A stretch of DNA of 64,000 bases from NCBI GenBank assembly GCA_964606695.1, contig CAZSHG010000015.1:15714-79713 (forward strand), written 5' to 3'. The translations under genes and the position numbers were made by a program. Source of the DNA: CAZSHG01 sp964606695 [NCBI: uncultured bacterium] (lineage in GTDB: Bacteria > UBP14 > UBA6098). This document shows, piece after piece, positions 25,839 through 34,124 of this stretch. Within the stretch, counting starts at the first letter, position 1. Every line of letters begins with the position of its first letter. Below the pieces are notes generated by a model. The model searched no databases. It worked only from the letters and a program-made list of their open reading frames with translations, and was not told the origin of the DNA.

Positions 25839-26426
25839 ATGAAATTAGTCTTCGCGACACATAATCGAGATAAAGTCATCGAAATCGCCGCCATACTTCA
25901 CGGCCTCGACGTCGAGATCGAGACAGCGGACGACTACTCGGATTTTCCTGAGACTGTCGAGGACGGTGCGACCTGCGAGGAAAACGCGCTCAAAAAGGCC
26001 CGCGAGATGTGCGAATATTCCGGCCAACCTGCAATCGCCGACGACACCGGGCTTTACGTTTCCGCATTGGACGGCGCGCCGGGTATCTACGCCGCCAGAT
26101 ACGCCGGCGAGGACGCCACCTACGAGGACAACTACAGCAAACTCCTCCGCGAGATGTCCGACATCCCCGACGGCGACCGCGACGCATATTTTGCCACCAT
26201 CTCGGCTTTGGTTTTACCCGACGGCAGGGAGTTCGTCGCCGAGGGACGGCTCGTCGGCACAATCGCCCGCGAGCCGGTGGGGGAGAAGGGTTTCGGCTAC
26301 GATCCAGTGTTCACGCTCCCCGACGGCAGAACGCTCGCGCAAATCGACCCGTCAGAAAAGAACCGCATCAGCCACCGCGCAGAGGCCTTCCGCAAGATGC
26401 GCGATATAATCGAAAACCTGATATAA
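25839..26426 (+). CDS. rdgB: XTP/dITP diphosphatase (RdgB/HAM1)
   Basis: 195 residues from the ATG at 25839, the normal length; the frame stays open further upstream but the family start MKLVFATHNRDKV fixes it. The enzyme removes non-canonical purine nucleotides by releasing pyrophosphate. Motifs seen are ATHNRDKVIEIAAIL, ADDTGLYVSALDGAPGIYAA with substrate-binding residues, ARYAGEDATYEDNY, VGEKGFGYDPVFTLPDGRT, and SHRAEAFRKM near the end. There is no clear ribosome binding site, so initiation may be weak or leader-less. Confidence 0.95.
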   Translation: MKLVFATHNRDKVIEIAAILHGLDVEIETADDYSDFPETVEDGATCEENALKKAREMCEYSGQPAIADDTGLYVSALDGAPGIYAARYAGEDATYEDNYSKLLREMSDIPDGDRDAYFATISALVLPDGREFVAEGRLVGTIAREPVGEKGFGYDPVFTLPDGRTLAQIDPSEKNRISHRAEAFRKMRDIIENLI

Positions 26427-26448
26427 CTCGAATCGCCTTAATTTACCT

Positions 26449-26535
26449 TCCGCGAAATCGGCACCGTGAGTCCCGACAGCCTTTGATGCCTGTAAAATTT
26501 CACCGCGACCACCGGCTAACCCGTGGGTTTTCCTT
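26449..26535. repeat. Intergenic repeat related to 20537-20665
   Basis: CCGCGAAATCGGC, GAGTCCCGACAGCCTTTGAT and ATTTCACCGCG followed by CCGGCT match the copy at 20537-20665 with about 60 bases missing in the middle. Confidence 0.6.
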
Positions 26536-26737
26536 CGGTCACACGCCTTATTTTCTACGTCCGGTTTGGTTTTTTCCTTACATTATGCCGGACGAAAATA
26601 TCGCGCCAGTCTCGCCATAAGTCGTTAGTCGATAGCTGTTAGTTGTTAGAAGGGGGAATTTGAGCTTGAATGTCGTTTCGATACCCTACAGGTGCCAGCG
26701 CGGGCTTCCGCTCTACTCAACGAAACCGCAATCACCA

Positions 26738-26774
26738 CGGTGGCTGAGTAGGCCGCAGGCCGTATCGAAGCCAC
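26738..26774. repeat. GGTGGCTGAG...GAAGCCAC palindrome
   Basis: GTGGCT and AGCCAC arms surround GAGTAGGCCGCAGGCCGTATC. It belongs to the same broad family as the CTGTCGAAG cores at 412-428 and 4992-5015. The rest of 26536-26833 shows no gene. Confidence 0.5.
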
Positions 26775-26833
26775 ATTCGACGCTACCCGCGGCGCAGACG
26801 CCACTACTATTATAGGAAAAATTCCCATTCCCA

Positions 26834-27251
26834 CTAAAAGCCAGGGCGTCCCCGCCCGATTATTAGCGGTAAGTGATCCCCCCAGACACCGAATTCGTCC
26901 GCGAGGTTCGCCTTTTTGTGCGGGTCGATTTCGGTGAATGAGAATGACAGTTTGCTATCGTCGGAGAAGCAGAAGCCGTATTTCCAGAATGGGTATAGGG
27001 ACAGGATGTCCAGCGGCCCCGCCTGTTCGACCGCGCATGCCTCGCCGATTGTTCTGCACAGGTGTATCGGTTTGATTTTCGCGCGGTAGATGCCCTCGTG
27101 GTGCGACCCCGGCGGCCAGTCGAGGCCTTCGGTTCTGACATCGTGGTCGTCGTTCAGGTTTACGAACATCGACTCGAAGGCGTCCGTATTCGGATTCCGT
27201 CAATTTGATTACAACGCGGTTTTTCTCGGGTATTATATTTATAGTATTCAC
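26834..27251 (-). pseudogene. Hypothetical gene, apparently frameshifted
   Basis: The first 30 codons (27251 to about 27165: MNTINIIPEKNRVVIKLTES) and a second frame (AFESMFVNLNDDHDVRTEG to 26834) each show the GC-rich third positions of local genes. Neither continues well alone. Joining them near 27170 gives a smooth protein of about 137 residues. The second part contains PGSHHEGIYRAKIKPIHLCR and SLYPFWKYGFCFSDDSK. No homopolymer marks the join. Either a one-base indel destroyed a real gene or the assembly has an error. Function is unknown. Confidence 0.5.
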
Positions 27252-27314
27252 AATAAACGATATCGCGAGTTAAAAGTCAAGTTTTTTTGGATTTTTTTCG
27301 CGGTTGGCGTGTGG

Positions 27315-27344
27315 AGAAAAAAAGCGCGACCGTAGCCGCGCTTT
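27315..27344 (-). terminator. Terminator of the rnf operon
   Basis: On the minus strand AAGCGCG, loop GCTACGGT and CGCGCTT form a stem followed by TTTTTTT. It lies 24 bases after the rnfA stop and shows that no further gene (such as rnfB) follows in this transcript. Confidence 0.9.
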
Positions 27345-27367
27345 CGGGGGATTATCTCGCAGTCGAA

Positions 27368-28012
27368 TTAGAACTTGAGGCCACTGAAGCCGAGGAAGGC
27401 CATGCTCATCAGGCCGGATATGATGAAAGCTATCGGCAGGCCTTTCATGAGTTTCGGCACGGGCGCGAATTCCAATTTCTCGCGAATGCCGGACATCATG
27501 ACAAGCGCGAGAGTGAAGCCTATTCCCGCGGCTATACCGTGCACCAGCGACTCGATGAAGTTGTAGCCTTCGGTCATTGTGTTCAGTTCTGCCACGCCGA
27601 GAATCGCGCAGTTTGTGGTTATCAGCGGGAGGAATATTCCGAGTGCCTCGTATAGCGCCGGCGCGGCCTTTTTGAGGACTAATTCTACGAACTGCACCAG
27701 CGATGCTATAACCAGGATGAAAGCTATTGTTTCGAGGTATCTCAGGTCGAAACTCGCCGCAGAAGCGTCGCTACCGAGGGCGTGTGCGATAATCCAGAAT
27801 ATGTTGGACTCGCCTGGCGATAGAAGGTAAGTCCATATTACCCATGTTACCGCGGAGGCGAGTGTCATTACAAAGATCACCGCCATGCCCATGCCTACGG
27901 CGGTTTCAGTCTTCTTGCTGACTCCCACGAAGGGGCATAAGCCGAGGAAACGCGATAGGACGAAGTTGTTAATCAGTATTGCCCCAACGGCTATAACGAG
28001 CAGGTTTGCCAT
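27368..28012 (-). CDS. rnfA: Rnf electron transport complex subunit RnfA
   Basis: 214 residues. RnfA is a six-helix integral membrane subunit of the Rnf complex, which moves electrons between ferredoxin and NAD and pumps Na+ or H+. It opens with [20 protein letters not shown], the family hallmark containing the Cys that ligates a membrane [2Fe-2S] cluster shared with RnfE. A second conserved stretch is [20 protein letters not shown] with its Cys. It is slightly longer than typical because of a loop around [10 protein letters not shown]. It is the last gene of the operon, with rnfE 2 bases upstream. Confidence 0.96.
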   Translation of the reverse strand: MANLLVIAVGAILINNFVLSRFLGLCPFVGVSKKTETAVGMGMAVIFVMTLASAVTWVIWTYLLSPGESNIFWIIAHALGSDASAASFDLRYLETIAFILVIASLVQFVELVLKKAAPALYEALGIFLPLITTNCAILGVAELNTMTEGYNFIESLVHGIAAGIGFTLALVMMSGIREKLEFAPVPKLMKGLPIAFIISGLMSMAFLGFSGLKF

Positions 28013-28014
28013 GA

Positions 28015-28623
28015 TTACGCCTCCTTCTTAGCGGTTTTTTCCAATATCCATCGAGAACCTGCGACCATCATTCCGAGCGAGAGGAAAGCTCCGGGCGGCA
28101 ATATCATCAGCAGTGCGGGTTTGAAGCTCCCGCCCATAATATCGACGCCGAATATTGTGCCTCCGCCGAGTAGTTCTCTAAACGCGCCCAGCAGAATCAA
28201 AGTTACCGTGAATCCTATTCCCATACCTATTCCGTCGGCGAGTGAGCGAATGACTCCGTGTTTGCTTGCGAATGCCTCGGCTCTTCCGAGGATAATACAG
28301 TTCACGACGATAAGCGGGATAAAGATGCCTAATGATTTAGACAACGCGGGAACATAGGCGGCCATAACGAGCTTAACTATCGTAACGAATGTCGCGATGA
28401 CCGTGATGAAGATAGGGATTCGTATTTTAGCAGGAACGAGCGGTTTAATCAATGATATTATGAGATTGCTCATTACCAGGACGAAGGTTGCCGCCACGCC
28501 CATGCCGAATCCGTTGAACGCGCTTCCCGTAACGGCGAGAGTCGGACATAGCCCCAATGCGAGCACCAGGACGGGGTTCTCTATTAACAGGCCTTTTGTC
28601 AGGTCTCTTAATATTTTACTCAT
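28015..28623 (-). CDS. rnfE: Rnf electron transport complex subunit RnfE
   Basis: 202 residues with six membrane segments. RnfE is the RnfA paralogue with inverted topology. Visible family features are [20 protein letters not shown] near the start and [23 protein letters not shown], each with the conserved Cys for the membrane iron-sulfur cluster. The start overlaps the end of rnfG by 4 bases (ATGA), and rnfA follows 2 bases downstream. Confidence 0.95.
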   Translation of the reverse strand: MSKILRDLTKGLLIENPVLVLALGLCPTLAVTGSAFNGFGMGVAATFVLVMSNLIISLIKPLVPAKIRIPIFITVIATFVTIVKLVMAAYVPALSKSLGIFIPLIVVNCIILGRAEAFASKHGVIRSLADGIGMGIGFTVTLILLGAFRELLGGGTIFGVDIMGGSFKPALLMILPPGAFLSLGMMVAGSRWILEKTAKKEA

Positions 28624-29318
28624 TGCGCGCCTCCTTCCTGAGTGGAATCGGTAACCATTATTTTATTGTCTTCACTCTCGGTTGAATCGGGTTTGCAATC
28701 GGGATCGTTGGGATCTTTAGGGTCGCAATCGGGTCCGCCGGGCAGGGAGAAACCCGGAGACGAGACGAGGGCGTTTTCGAGTTGTTTAACAATTTTGGCG
28801 ATGGAGTTAGTAATTGCTCTGCTCGTAATGGTGGCTCCTGTAAGCGATTCGATTTGGCCGCCGTCCTTGTCAACCTTTAAAATATCCGGGTCTTTTGTGT
28901 CGAATTGCACCTCGAAAGGCGGTTCGACTCCCTCTTCGGGGGATTTCACGGCGTTGTCGCCGAGCCCGGGCGTTTCGGATTGATATACGATCTCTATGGC
29001 GCTAATCGTGAAATCGGGTTTTACACCAACTACGGTTCGTATCGTGGATGAGAAGCCCGTTCCGAAGGCCGTAACGACGTATCCCACCGGTTGAGTTTTA
29101 GTTGAATCGGGATATCCTGTAAGATATTGGATTTCGCCTGCGGTGTCCGGGTCGAAGACCTCAGCTTCGGGGAGAACTTCGTTTATGGCCGCGAGTCGGG
29201 CGGCTTCCTCCTGGGCGGAGATTTTCGGTGCGGTAACCTGATAGATAAGTCCAAGCGCGAGACCGGCTACAAGACCGTAAGCCATGAGTATTACGCCGGG
29301 GACAATTATGCTTTTCAT
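28620..29318 (-). CDS. rnfG: Rnf electron transport complex subunit RnfG
   Basis: 232 residues. One N-terminal membrane segment (about 5-28) anchors a periplasmic FMN-binding domain. The motif SLTGATITSRAITNSI contains TGATIT, where Thr165 is the probable site of covalent FMN attachment by the flavin transferase ApbE. The last ~35 residues are acidic and rich in Asp/Pro (GGPDCDPKDPNDPDCKPD), an unusual tail with two Cys. It overlaps rnfD upstream and rnfE downstream by 4 bases each. Confidence 0.95.
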   Translation of the reverse strand: MKSIIVPGVILMAYGLVAGLALGLIYQVTAPKISAQEEAARLAAINEVLPEAEVFDPDTAGEIQYLTGYPDSTKTQPVGYVVTAFGTGFSSTIRTVVGVKPDFTISAIEIVYQSETPGLGDNAVKSPEEGVEPPFEVQFDTKDPDILKVDKDGGQIESLTGATITSRAITNSIAKIVKQLENALVSSPGFSLPGGPDCDPKDPNDPDCKPDSTESEDNKIMVTDSTQEGGAQ

Positions 29319-30376
29319 TCCGAATCACCCCCTTCTTTCTTGCGTGACGTGCCGAATATTCTCGGGCGGGTGTGTCTGTCGATTATCGGCGTGAAGATGT
29401 TCATCAGCAGGATCGAGTAGCTTACGCCCTCGGGGTAGCCTCCCCATCGCCGGATGAAGACGGTGAGGACGGCGCATCCAATTCCGAAAATCCATCTGCC
29501 TTTTTTGGTGATAGGGGTCGTTACCATATCGGTCGCCATGAAGAAAGCTCCGAGGAAAAGGCCGCCTGAGAATATCTGGAAGAGAACGTGCCCTTTTGCG
29601 ATTCCGCTAACGCCGCCGAATAGCCATCCGAGAAGGGCTACGCCGCCGATATAGGAAATGGGCGTGCGCCAGTCCGCGAATCCCCTGATGATTAAATACA
29701 GCCCGCCGATGAGAATCGCTATTGCCGAAACCTCGCCAATACATCCGCCTATGTTGCCGAGAGCCATTTGTGGCCAGGCGTTATAGACGAGATCGACGGC
29801 TTTCTGCGCCTGTTCGACAACTGTTTGGGACGTTTCCGGGTTGAGGATTTTATCGCGAGAGAGCTTCAAGACAGTTAACGGCGTAGCGCCGGTAACGGCG
29901 TCCATTCCCACGGCACCGGAGAGTGAGCCGCCCTTCGGCGCTATCCATTCGGTTGTCATGGCTACCGGCCAGCTTGCCATCACGAATGCCCTGCCAACGA
30001 GAGCCGGGTTCAGTGGGTTGTAGCCCAATCCCCCGAAAACCTGCTTACCGATGGCAATTGCGACGAAACTCCCGACCGCGACCACCCACCAGGGAACGCC
30101 CGGAGGGACATTAAACGCCAACAGCATCCCGGTAATAACCGCGGAGCCGTCCGTGATCGTTACAGGAACCTTGCGTATTTTCTGTATCAGGGCTTCGGTA
30201 AGCGCCGCCGTCGTTATTGCGATAATAGTAAGCCATAGCGCCCTTGCCCCGAAGAAATAAATCCCGAATATCCACGCCGGAAGCAAAGCCAGCACGACGT
30301 TCCACATTATTGTGGGTGTAGTGTGTTTCGCTTTCAAATGCGGCGAAGATGAAACTATGAATTTGTTATCGGACAA
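29315..30376 (-). CDS. rnfD: Rnf electron transport complex subunit RnfD
   Basis: 353 residues with about nine or ten membrane segments. RnfD is the NqrB-like subunit and carries covalent FMN. SSPHLKAKHTTPTIMWNVVL at the start is family-typical, and GMDAVTGATPLTVLK contains the flavinylation motif. FGGLGYNPLNPALVGRAFVM is the conserved core. RnfD lies after two barrel-type genes instead of directly after rnfC, and overlaps rnfG by 4 bases. Confidence 0.95.
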   Translation of the reverse strand: MSDNKFIVSSSPHLKAKHTTPTIMWNVVLALLPAWIFGIYFFGARALWLTIIAITTAALTEALIQKIRKVPVTITDGSAVITGMLLAFNVPPGVPWWVVAVGSFVAIAIGKQVFGGLGYNPLNPALVGRAFVMASWPVAMTTEWIAPKGGSLSGAVGMDAVTGATPLTVLKLSRDKILNPETSQTVVEQAQKAVDLVYNAWPQMALGNIGGCIGEVSAIAILIGGLYLIIRGFADWRTPISYIGGVALLGWLFGGVSGIAKGHVLFQIFSGGLFLGAFFMATDMVTTPITKKGRWIFGIGCAVLTVFIRRWGGYPEGVSYSILLMNIFTPIIDRHTRPRIFGTSRKKEGGDSE

Positions 30377-30424
30377 TTCGCCTCCGATCTATTTGCGATT
30401 TATTTTCAACCAAAATCGATATCC

Positions 30425-31084
30425 TCATTTCAGTTTTATCCATAATCCGGTAGTTACCATGCCTATATCCTCAGGATAGAAATAGAACCAGGGGTTGATC
30501 ACCCACCATTGGACAGTCGCGCCGGCTATTATCGGCCCTACAGGGACTCCGATATTCAATTCCCAGGTGTTGGTCAATCGGTCGCGATCGAAATGCGATG
30601 TATCGGGATGTTCTTCCGACCAGCGTTTCGATATGATTTCCGAATAGCCGAGAGTGGATTTTGGGGAGAGGATTATCTTGCTGAAATCTAATCTGTATTC
30701 TGCGTATAGAGCCGGTTTGAATAAGCTCCCGTGTTCGCTGACGTCATCTGTTCCCGGGCTGACGAAACTCGCGGCATTTCCGATGAATTCTCTTCGATAA
30801 TCACAATAGCCCGCTTCGATTCCGAAACCGAAATTACCGTAAGTTACACCCAGAGAGGGACAAATCCACGTTCCTTTTTGATAAATGACAGCGCCGCCGG
30901 ATATCGCCGCGGAAAAGGCCAGGCGTTTCGGTTTTCTTCGAAGTGCTCTATCGACCGCGGGGCGTTCATCTTTTGGTGGCGGTTTAATCGGTTCCGCAGG
31001 GCGCGGCGGACGTTCGCTGGGCTGAGACATCGATACCGAAGCCAGGAGCAGAAGAGCGTATGTAGCTATTCCGATTGATCTCAA
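30425..31084 (-). CDS. Exported protein, probable outer-membrane barrel
   Basis: 219 residues. A signal peptide (MRSIGIATYALLLLASVSMS) is followed by a Pro-rich linker (PSERPPRPAEPIKPPPKDER). The remainder has alternating hydrophobic and polar strands with aromatic girdles (SLGVTYGNFGFGIEAGYCDY, ALYAEYRLDFSKIIL), ending TTGLWIKLK, which suggests a beta-barrel. It starts inside the end of the upstream gene (4-base overlap) and sits within the rnf operon, which is unusual. The family is not recognised. Confidence 0.65.
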   Translation of the reverse strand: MRSIGIATYALLLLASVSMSQPSERPPRPAEPIKPPPKDERPAVDRALRRKPKRLAFSAAISGGAVIYQKGTWICPSLGVTYGNFGFGIEAGYCDYRREFIGNAASFVSPGTDDVSEHGSLFKPALYAEYRLDFSKIILSPKSTLGYSEIISKRWSEEHPDTSHFDRDRLTNTWELNIGVPVGPIIAGATVQWWVINPWFYFYPEDIGMVTTGLWIKLK

Positions 31085-31686
31085 AAGAGAACTCCTCCGT
31101 CGTAAACCAATCCGAGGTTGCCATGCACCGAATTATATGCTTTCGCATCGACCTCGAATCCCTCGAAAGCGGCCATATATCCTCCGCCCACGTTAAGTGC
31201 GACTTTGCCTCCAAGCGGAACGCGAAAATCCAGACCGAGCCCGACTATAGGGAGCTTCGATCTATTCCATCGCCATCGAATGTGATCCAGTTCGTGAAAC
31301 CATATCATCCCAAGATCGATGCTTGCCGAGAACCTTATGCTATAAACGTCGGCTTTGCCCTCGACGTGCCCAACGAGTATGGCCGTATGGCCCTCCGAGG
31401 CTATTTCGAGACCATTTTCGAGTATCGTATCCGATTTGGATTGAAGGAAATGGCTTCTAACCGATACGCCAACCGTCAGGTATTCATATGACAGCCCCGC
31501 GCTAAGATCCCAATATGGCGAGTATTCCTGTCGAACGCCTTCTACAAAAGGAACGGCTATACCTTCCGTTACCTTGAAGAAGGGATAAACCGGGATGTTA
31601 TTGCCCATCAAATCGCCTTGCGCGAAAGACGTCAACGATAAGATTAAGATCAGAATGAGGATATTTATTTGTGAAAGAACTTTCAT
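31081..31686 (-). CDS. Exported protein, probable outer-membrane barrel
   Basis: 201 residues. A signal peptide (MKVLSQINILILILILSLTS, cleaved near FAQG) precedes strand-rich sequence (YWDLSAGLSYEYLTVGVSVR, VYSIRFSASIDLGMIWF, GKVALNVGGGYMAAFEGFEV). The pattern fits a small eight- to ten-strand outer-membrane barrel. It is 6 bases after the EIIA/CBS gene and overlaps the second barrel gene by 4 bases. The pair is co-transcribed with rnf; the link to electron transport is not understood. Confidence 0.65.
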   Translation of the reverse strand: MKVLSQINILILILILSLTSFAQGDLMGNNIPVYPFFKVTEGIAVPFVEGVRQEYSPYWDLSAGLSYEYLTVGVSVRSHFLQSKSDTILENGLEIASEGHTAILVGHVEGKADVYSIRFSASIDLGMIWFHELDHIRWRWNRSKLPIVGLGLDFRVPLGGKVALNVGGGYMAAFEGFEVDAKAYNSVHGNLGLVYDGGVLF

Positions 31687-31692
31687 TTATAC

Positions 31693-32601
31693 TTATGCCA
31701 CGAGGACTTTAATTAGTAGTTCCCGCCGGCTGACTATTCCTATGAACGTTTCGTTATCCTTTTCGTCCACTATATAAACGTATTTACGGCCGGTTGTCGC
31801 CATCAAATGGGCGATTTGAAGCAGGCTGACATCGGTATGAGCCTTGAGGAAGTCTTTCTCCATAATGTCGGCAACCGTTGTCTCATCGCGTTGAACCAGA
31901 ATAGCTTCGAAGGGCGTTCTGCTTTCGATGAATTTCAGAGACGAAATCCTGTCCGCGAATTTTGGAATTGCGAGTCGTAGTATTTCCTGGCCTGTAACGA
32001 CGCCTATTATCCTGCCATCTTCAAGAACCGGCAGTGTTTCCAGCTCTTCTACAAACATCTTGTTCAGAAGCTGTCTAAGTGTCATATCCGGCTCAACGCT
32101 AACGATCTCGCTATTCACGACGTCGTTAACGGTAAGCATATCGCCTATGTAAACGTCGTTCTCTTTTATGATTTTATGGACTTCCTGAGGCGAGTCGGCT
32201 TCGATAATTTTTTTGGAATTACCTTTGTTTAAGAGGAATTTTATAAAGGCCGCTCTCGCTTTCAGGAGAGCCGTATTTTTTTCGACCGGAGCGACTATTA
32301 ACAGAACGTATCTAACGGGTTCGCCGTCAGGCGTATCGAGATCGATCCCTTTCGAGCTAACGCCGAATGCGATTTTCATCTCGCCGTCCGTAGCCGTCCG
32401 GGCGTGGGGGAAATAAACACCTCCCCCCAGCAGAGTCCCGCCGTGTTCTTCTCTCGCCAGGACATCCTTGCAATAGCTGTCGCATATATCCTTATCGCCG
32501 GCACCCGCATGTGCCAGCAACTCTTCGATAATGCCCCTGGGAGTCTCCGACGCGACGGGGGTGACGATATTCTGCGGTTCTATTAGGAGAGAAAGTTTCA
32601 T
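31693..32601 (-). CDS. PTS EIIA-like domain fused to a CBS pair
   Basis: 302 residues from the ATG at 32601, which follows the rnfC stop by one base; a longer frame reaching into rnfC is rejected. Residues 1 to about 145 resemble a PTS fructose/nitrogen EIIA domain, with His66 in GVYFPHART at the phosphorylation site. Residues about 152-300 form two CBS domains (NDVVNSEIVSVEPDMTLRQL and VADIMEKDFLKAHTDVSLLQ), which bind adenine nucleotides. It may sense energy state. No other PTS gene is present, so phosphotransfer here is speculative. Confidence 0.85.
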   Translation of the reverse strand: MKLSLLIEPQNIVTPVASETPRGIIEELLAHAGAGDKDICDSYCKDVLAREEHGGTLLGGGVYFPHARTATDGEMKIAFGVSSKGIDLDTPDGEPVRYVLLIVAPVEKNTALLKARAAFIKFLLNKGNSKKIIEADSPQEVHKIIKENDVYIGDMLTVNDVVNSEIVSVEPDMTLRQLLNKMFVEELETLPVLEDGRIIGVVTGQEILRLAIPKFADRISSLKFIESRTPFEAILVQRDETTVADIMEKDFLKAHTDVSLLQIAHLMATTGRKYVYIVDEKDNETFIGIVSRRELLIKVLVA

Positions 32602-32602
32602 A

Positions 32603-33943
32603 TTAAGCCTCTGCCTTGGCCCTTTCCTCGGCCATTTTTCTCTGAATGCCGTTTTTAGCGACTCTAATGTAATGCAGTAATCTCCTGTCGCTTGGGCAAA
32701 TAAAGGCGCAACTTCCGCACTCGATGCAATCCAGCGCGCCGAGTTTCTGCGCCATTTCGATATAGTCGTATTCCCCGCAGGCGGCGATTCGCGTAGGTAT
32801 GAGATAAGCTGGGCAAATATCGACACATTTCGCGCAGTTGATACACGGCAATTCTTGTCTCGAATGGGCGTCATCGATCCCAAACAGGAGTATTCCGCTC
32901 GTCCCCTTGGTAACGACGACCTCCGCTGTCGATTGAGCGAGACCCATCATTGGGCCGCCGGAAATCAACTTGCCTACCGGTTCCGTCGCACCGCCGGCTT
33001 TGTCGATGAGGGTCTGGAAAGGCGTTCCGACTCTCGTCAGGAAATTCGACGGCTCTTTGATTATCGGCCCCGAAGCCGTAACGACCCTTTCATATAACGG
33101 AACGCCTTGGGCAACAGCGTCGTAGAGAGCTTTTGCCGTGCCCACGTTCTGGACGTAGCATCCGCAATCGAAGGGTAACCCGCCACTGGGGACTTCTCTG
33201 CCGGTAACGGCGTAGATCATCTGTTTTTCGGCGCCCTGAGGGTATTTGACCTTAAGCGGATAGACCTGGACTCCGGTTCCCTTTACCGTGTTATTCATTG
33301 TCTCTATCGCGTCCGGTTTGTTCATTTCTATGCAGATTCCCAGGTTTTCCGCTCCGACCGCCCTGCCGATTAAGAGTAGTCCATTAACTATGTCCTCGGC
33401 GAATTCGAGCATCAGGCGATGATCCGCTGTCAGGTATGGTTCGCATTCGGCGCCGTTGAGTAGCACAGTATCGATATTTTTCCCCGGCGGCGGCGATAGT
33501 TTGACGCAGGTGGGGAAAGTCGCCCCGCCCATGCCCGCAAGACCGGCCTCTCGCGCGATTTCGACTATCTTCTTCGGTTCTATATCGAGCCAGGAATCGC
33601 CAAGGGCTTCGAGTTCCCGGGCGCGTTCGTCCGTGCCGTCGTTCTCGATGAAGACGTGCGGTTCGAGTTTGCCGGTAACCTGATGCCGATGTAGCCCTAT
33701 CTTCTTCACGGTTCCGGCAACCGAGGCGTGCTGAGGGATAGAAACAAATCCCTTCGCTTCGGCTATTTTCTGGCCGAGAAGAACCCGGTCGCCCTTATCG
33801 ACAATAGCTTCAGACGGCACGCCGATGTGCTGAGACAGGGGTATAATAGCCACTTCAGGCGGATCGAGTATCTCGATCTGTCTGTCTTCGCTATAATGTT
33901 TTGCTTCCGGCGGATGAACTCCCCCGGGAAATGTATCGCTCAT
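32603..33943 (-). CDS. rnfC: Rnf electron transport complex subunit RnfC
   Basis: 446 residues from the ATG at 33943, which has GGGAGGAC upstream. RnfC is the peripheral NADH-binding subunit with FMN and two [4Fe-4S] clusters. It opens with FPGGVHPPEAKHYSED, typical of RnfC. The flavin/NADH fold includes GMGGATFPTCVKLSPP and NGAECEPYLTADHRLMLE. Two clusters are marked by CINCAKCVDICP and CIECGSCAFICP. It is the first gene of the operon; the promoter is at 33981-34009. Confidence 0.96.
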   Translation of the reverse strand: MSDTFPGGVHPPEAKHYSEDRQIEILDPPEVAIIPLSQHIGVPSEAIVDKGDRVLLGQKIAEAKGFVSIPQHASVAGTVKKIGLHRHQVTGKLEPHVFIENDGTDERARELEALGDSWLDIEPKKIVEIAREAGLAGMGGATFPTCVKLSPPPGKNIDTVLLNGAECEPYLTADHRLMLEFAEDIVNGLLLIGRAVGAENLGICIEMNKPDAIETMNNTVKGTGVQVYPLKVKYPQGAEKQMIYAVTGREVPSGGLPFDCGCYVQNVGTAKALYDAVAQGVPLYERVVTASGPIIKEPSNFLTRVGTPFQTLIDKAGGATEPVGKLISGGPMMGLAQSTAEVVVTKGTSGILLFGIDDAHSRQELPCINCAKCVDICPAYLIPTRIAACGEYDYIEMAQKLGALDCIECGSCAFICPSDRRLLHYIRVAKNGIQRKMAEERAKAEA

Positions 33944-33980
33944 CGATGTCCTCCCGCTTGGCGGTTCAAACAAGTTGGAC

Positions 33981-34009
33981 AAAATATACTCCTTAAGAAG
34001 CAATGTCAA
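33981..34009 (-). promoter_or_regulatory. Promoter of the rnf operon
   Basis: On the minus strand TTGACA (34009-34004) and TATTTT (33986-33981) are 17 bases apart, leaving a leader of about 30 bases before the rnfC start. Confidence 0.7.
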
Positions 34010-34124
34010 GAAGTATATATAATGAAGTTATATTCCTCGTTATTTTTTCCAATGATATTCGCTTGCGTTTTCACGAATAATCCTTATTTTGCTTATAAGT
34101 TAGTGTTCTTGTATTGAAGTTAAC

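Noticed and set aside
32602-32883. Longer start of the EIIA/CBS gene inside rnfC
   Set aside because: It would overlap the iron-sulfur part of rnfC in another frame; the EIIA domain begins at 32601.
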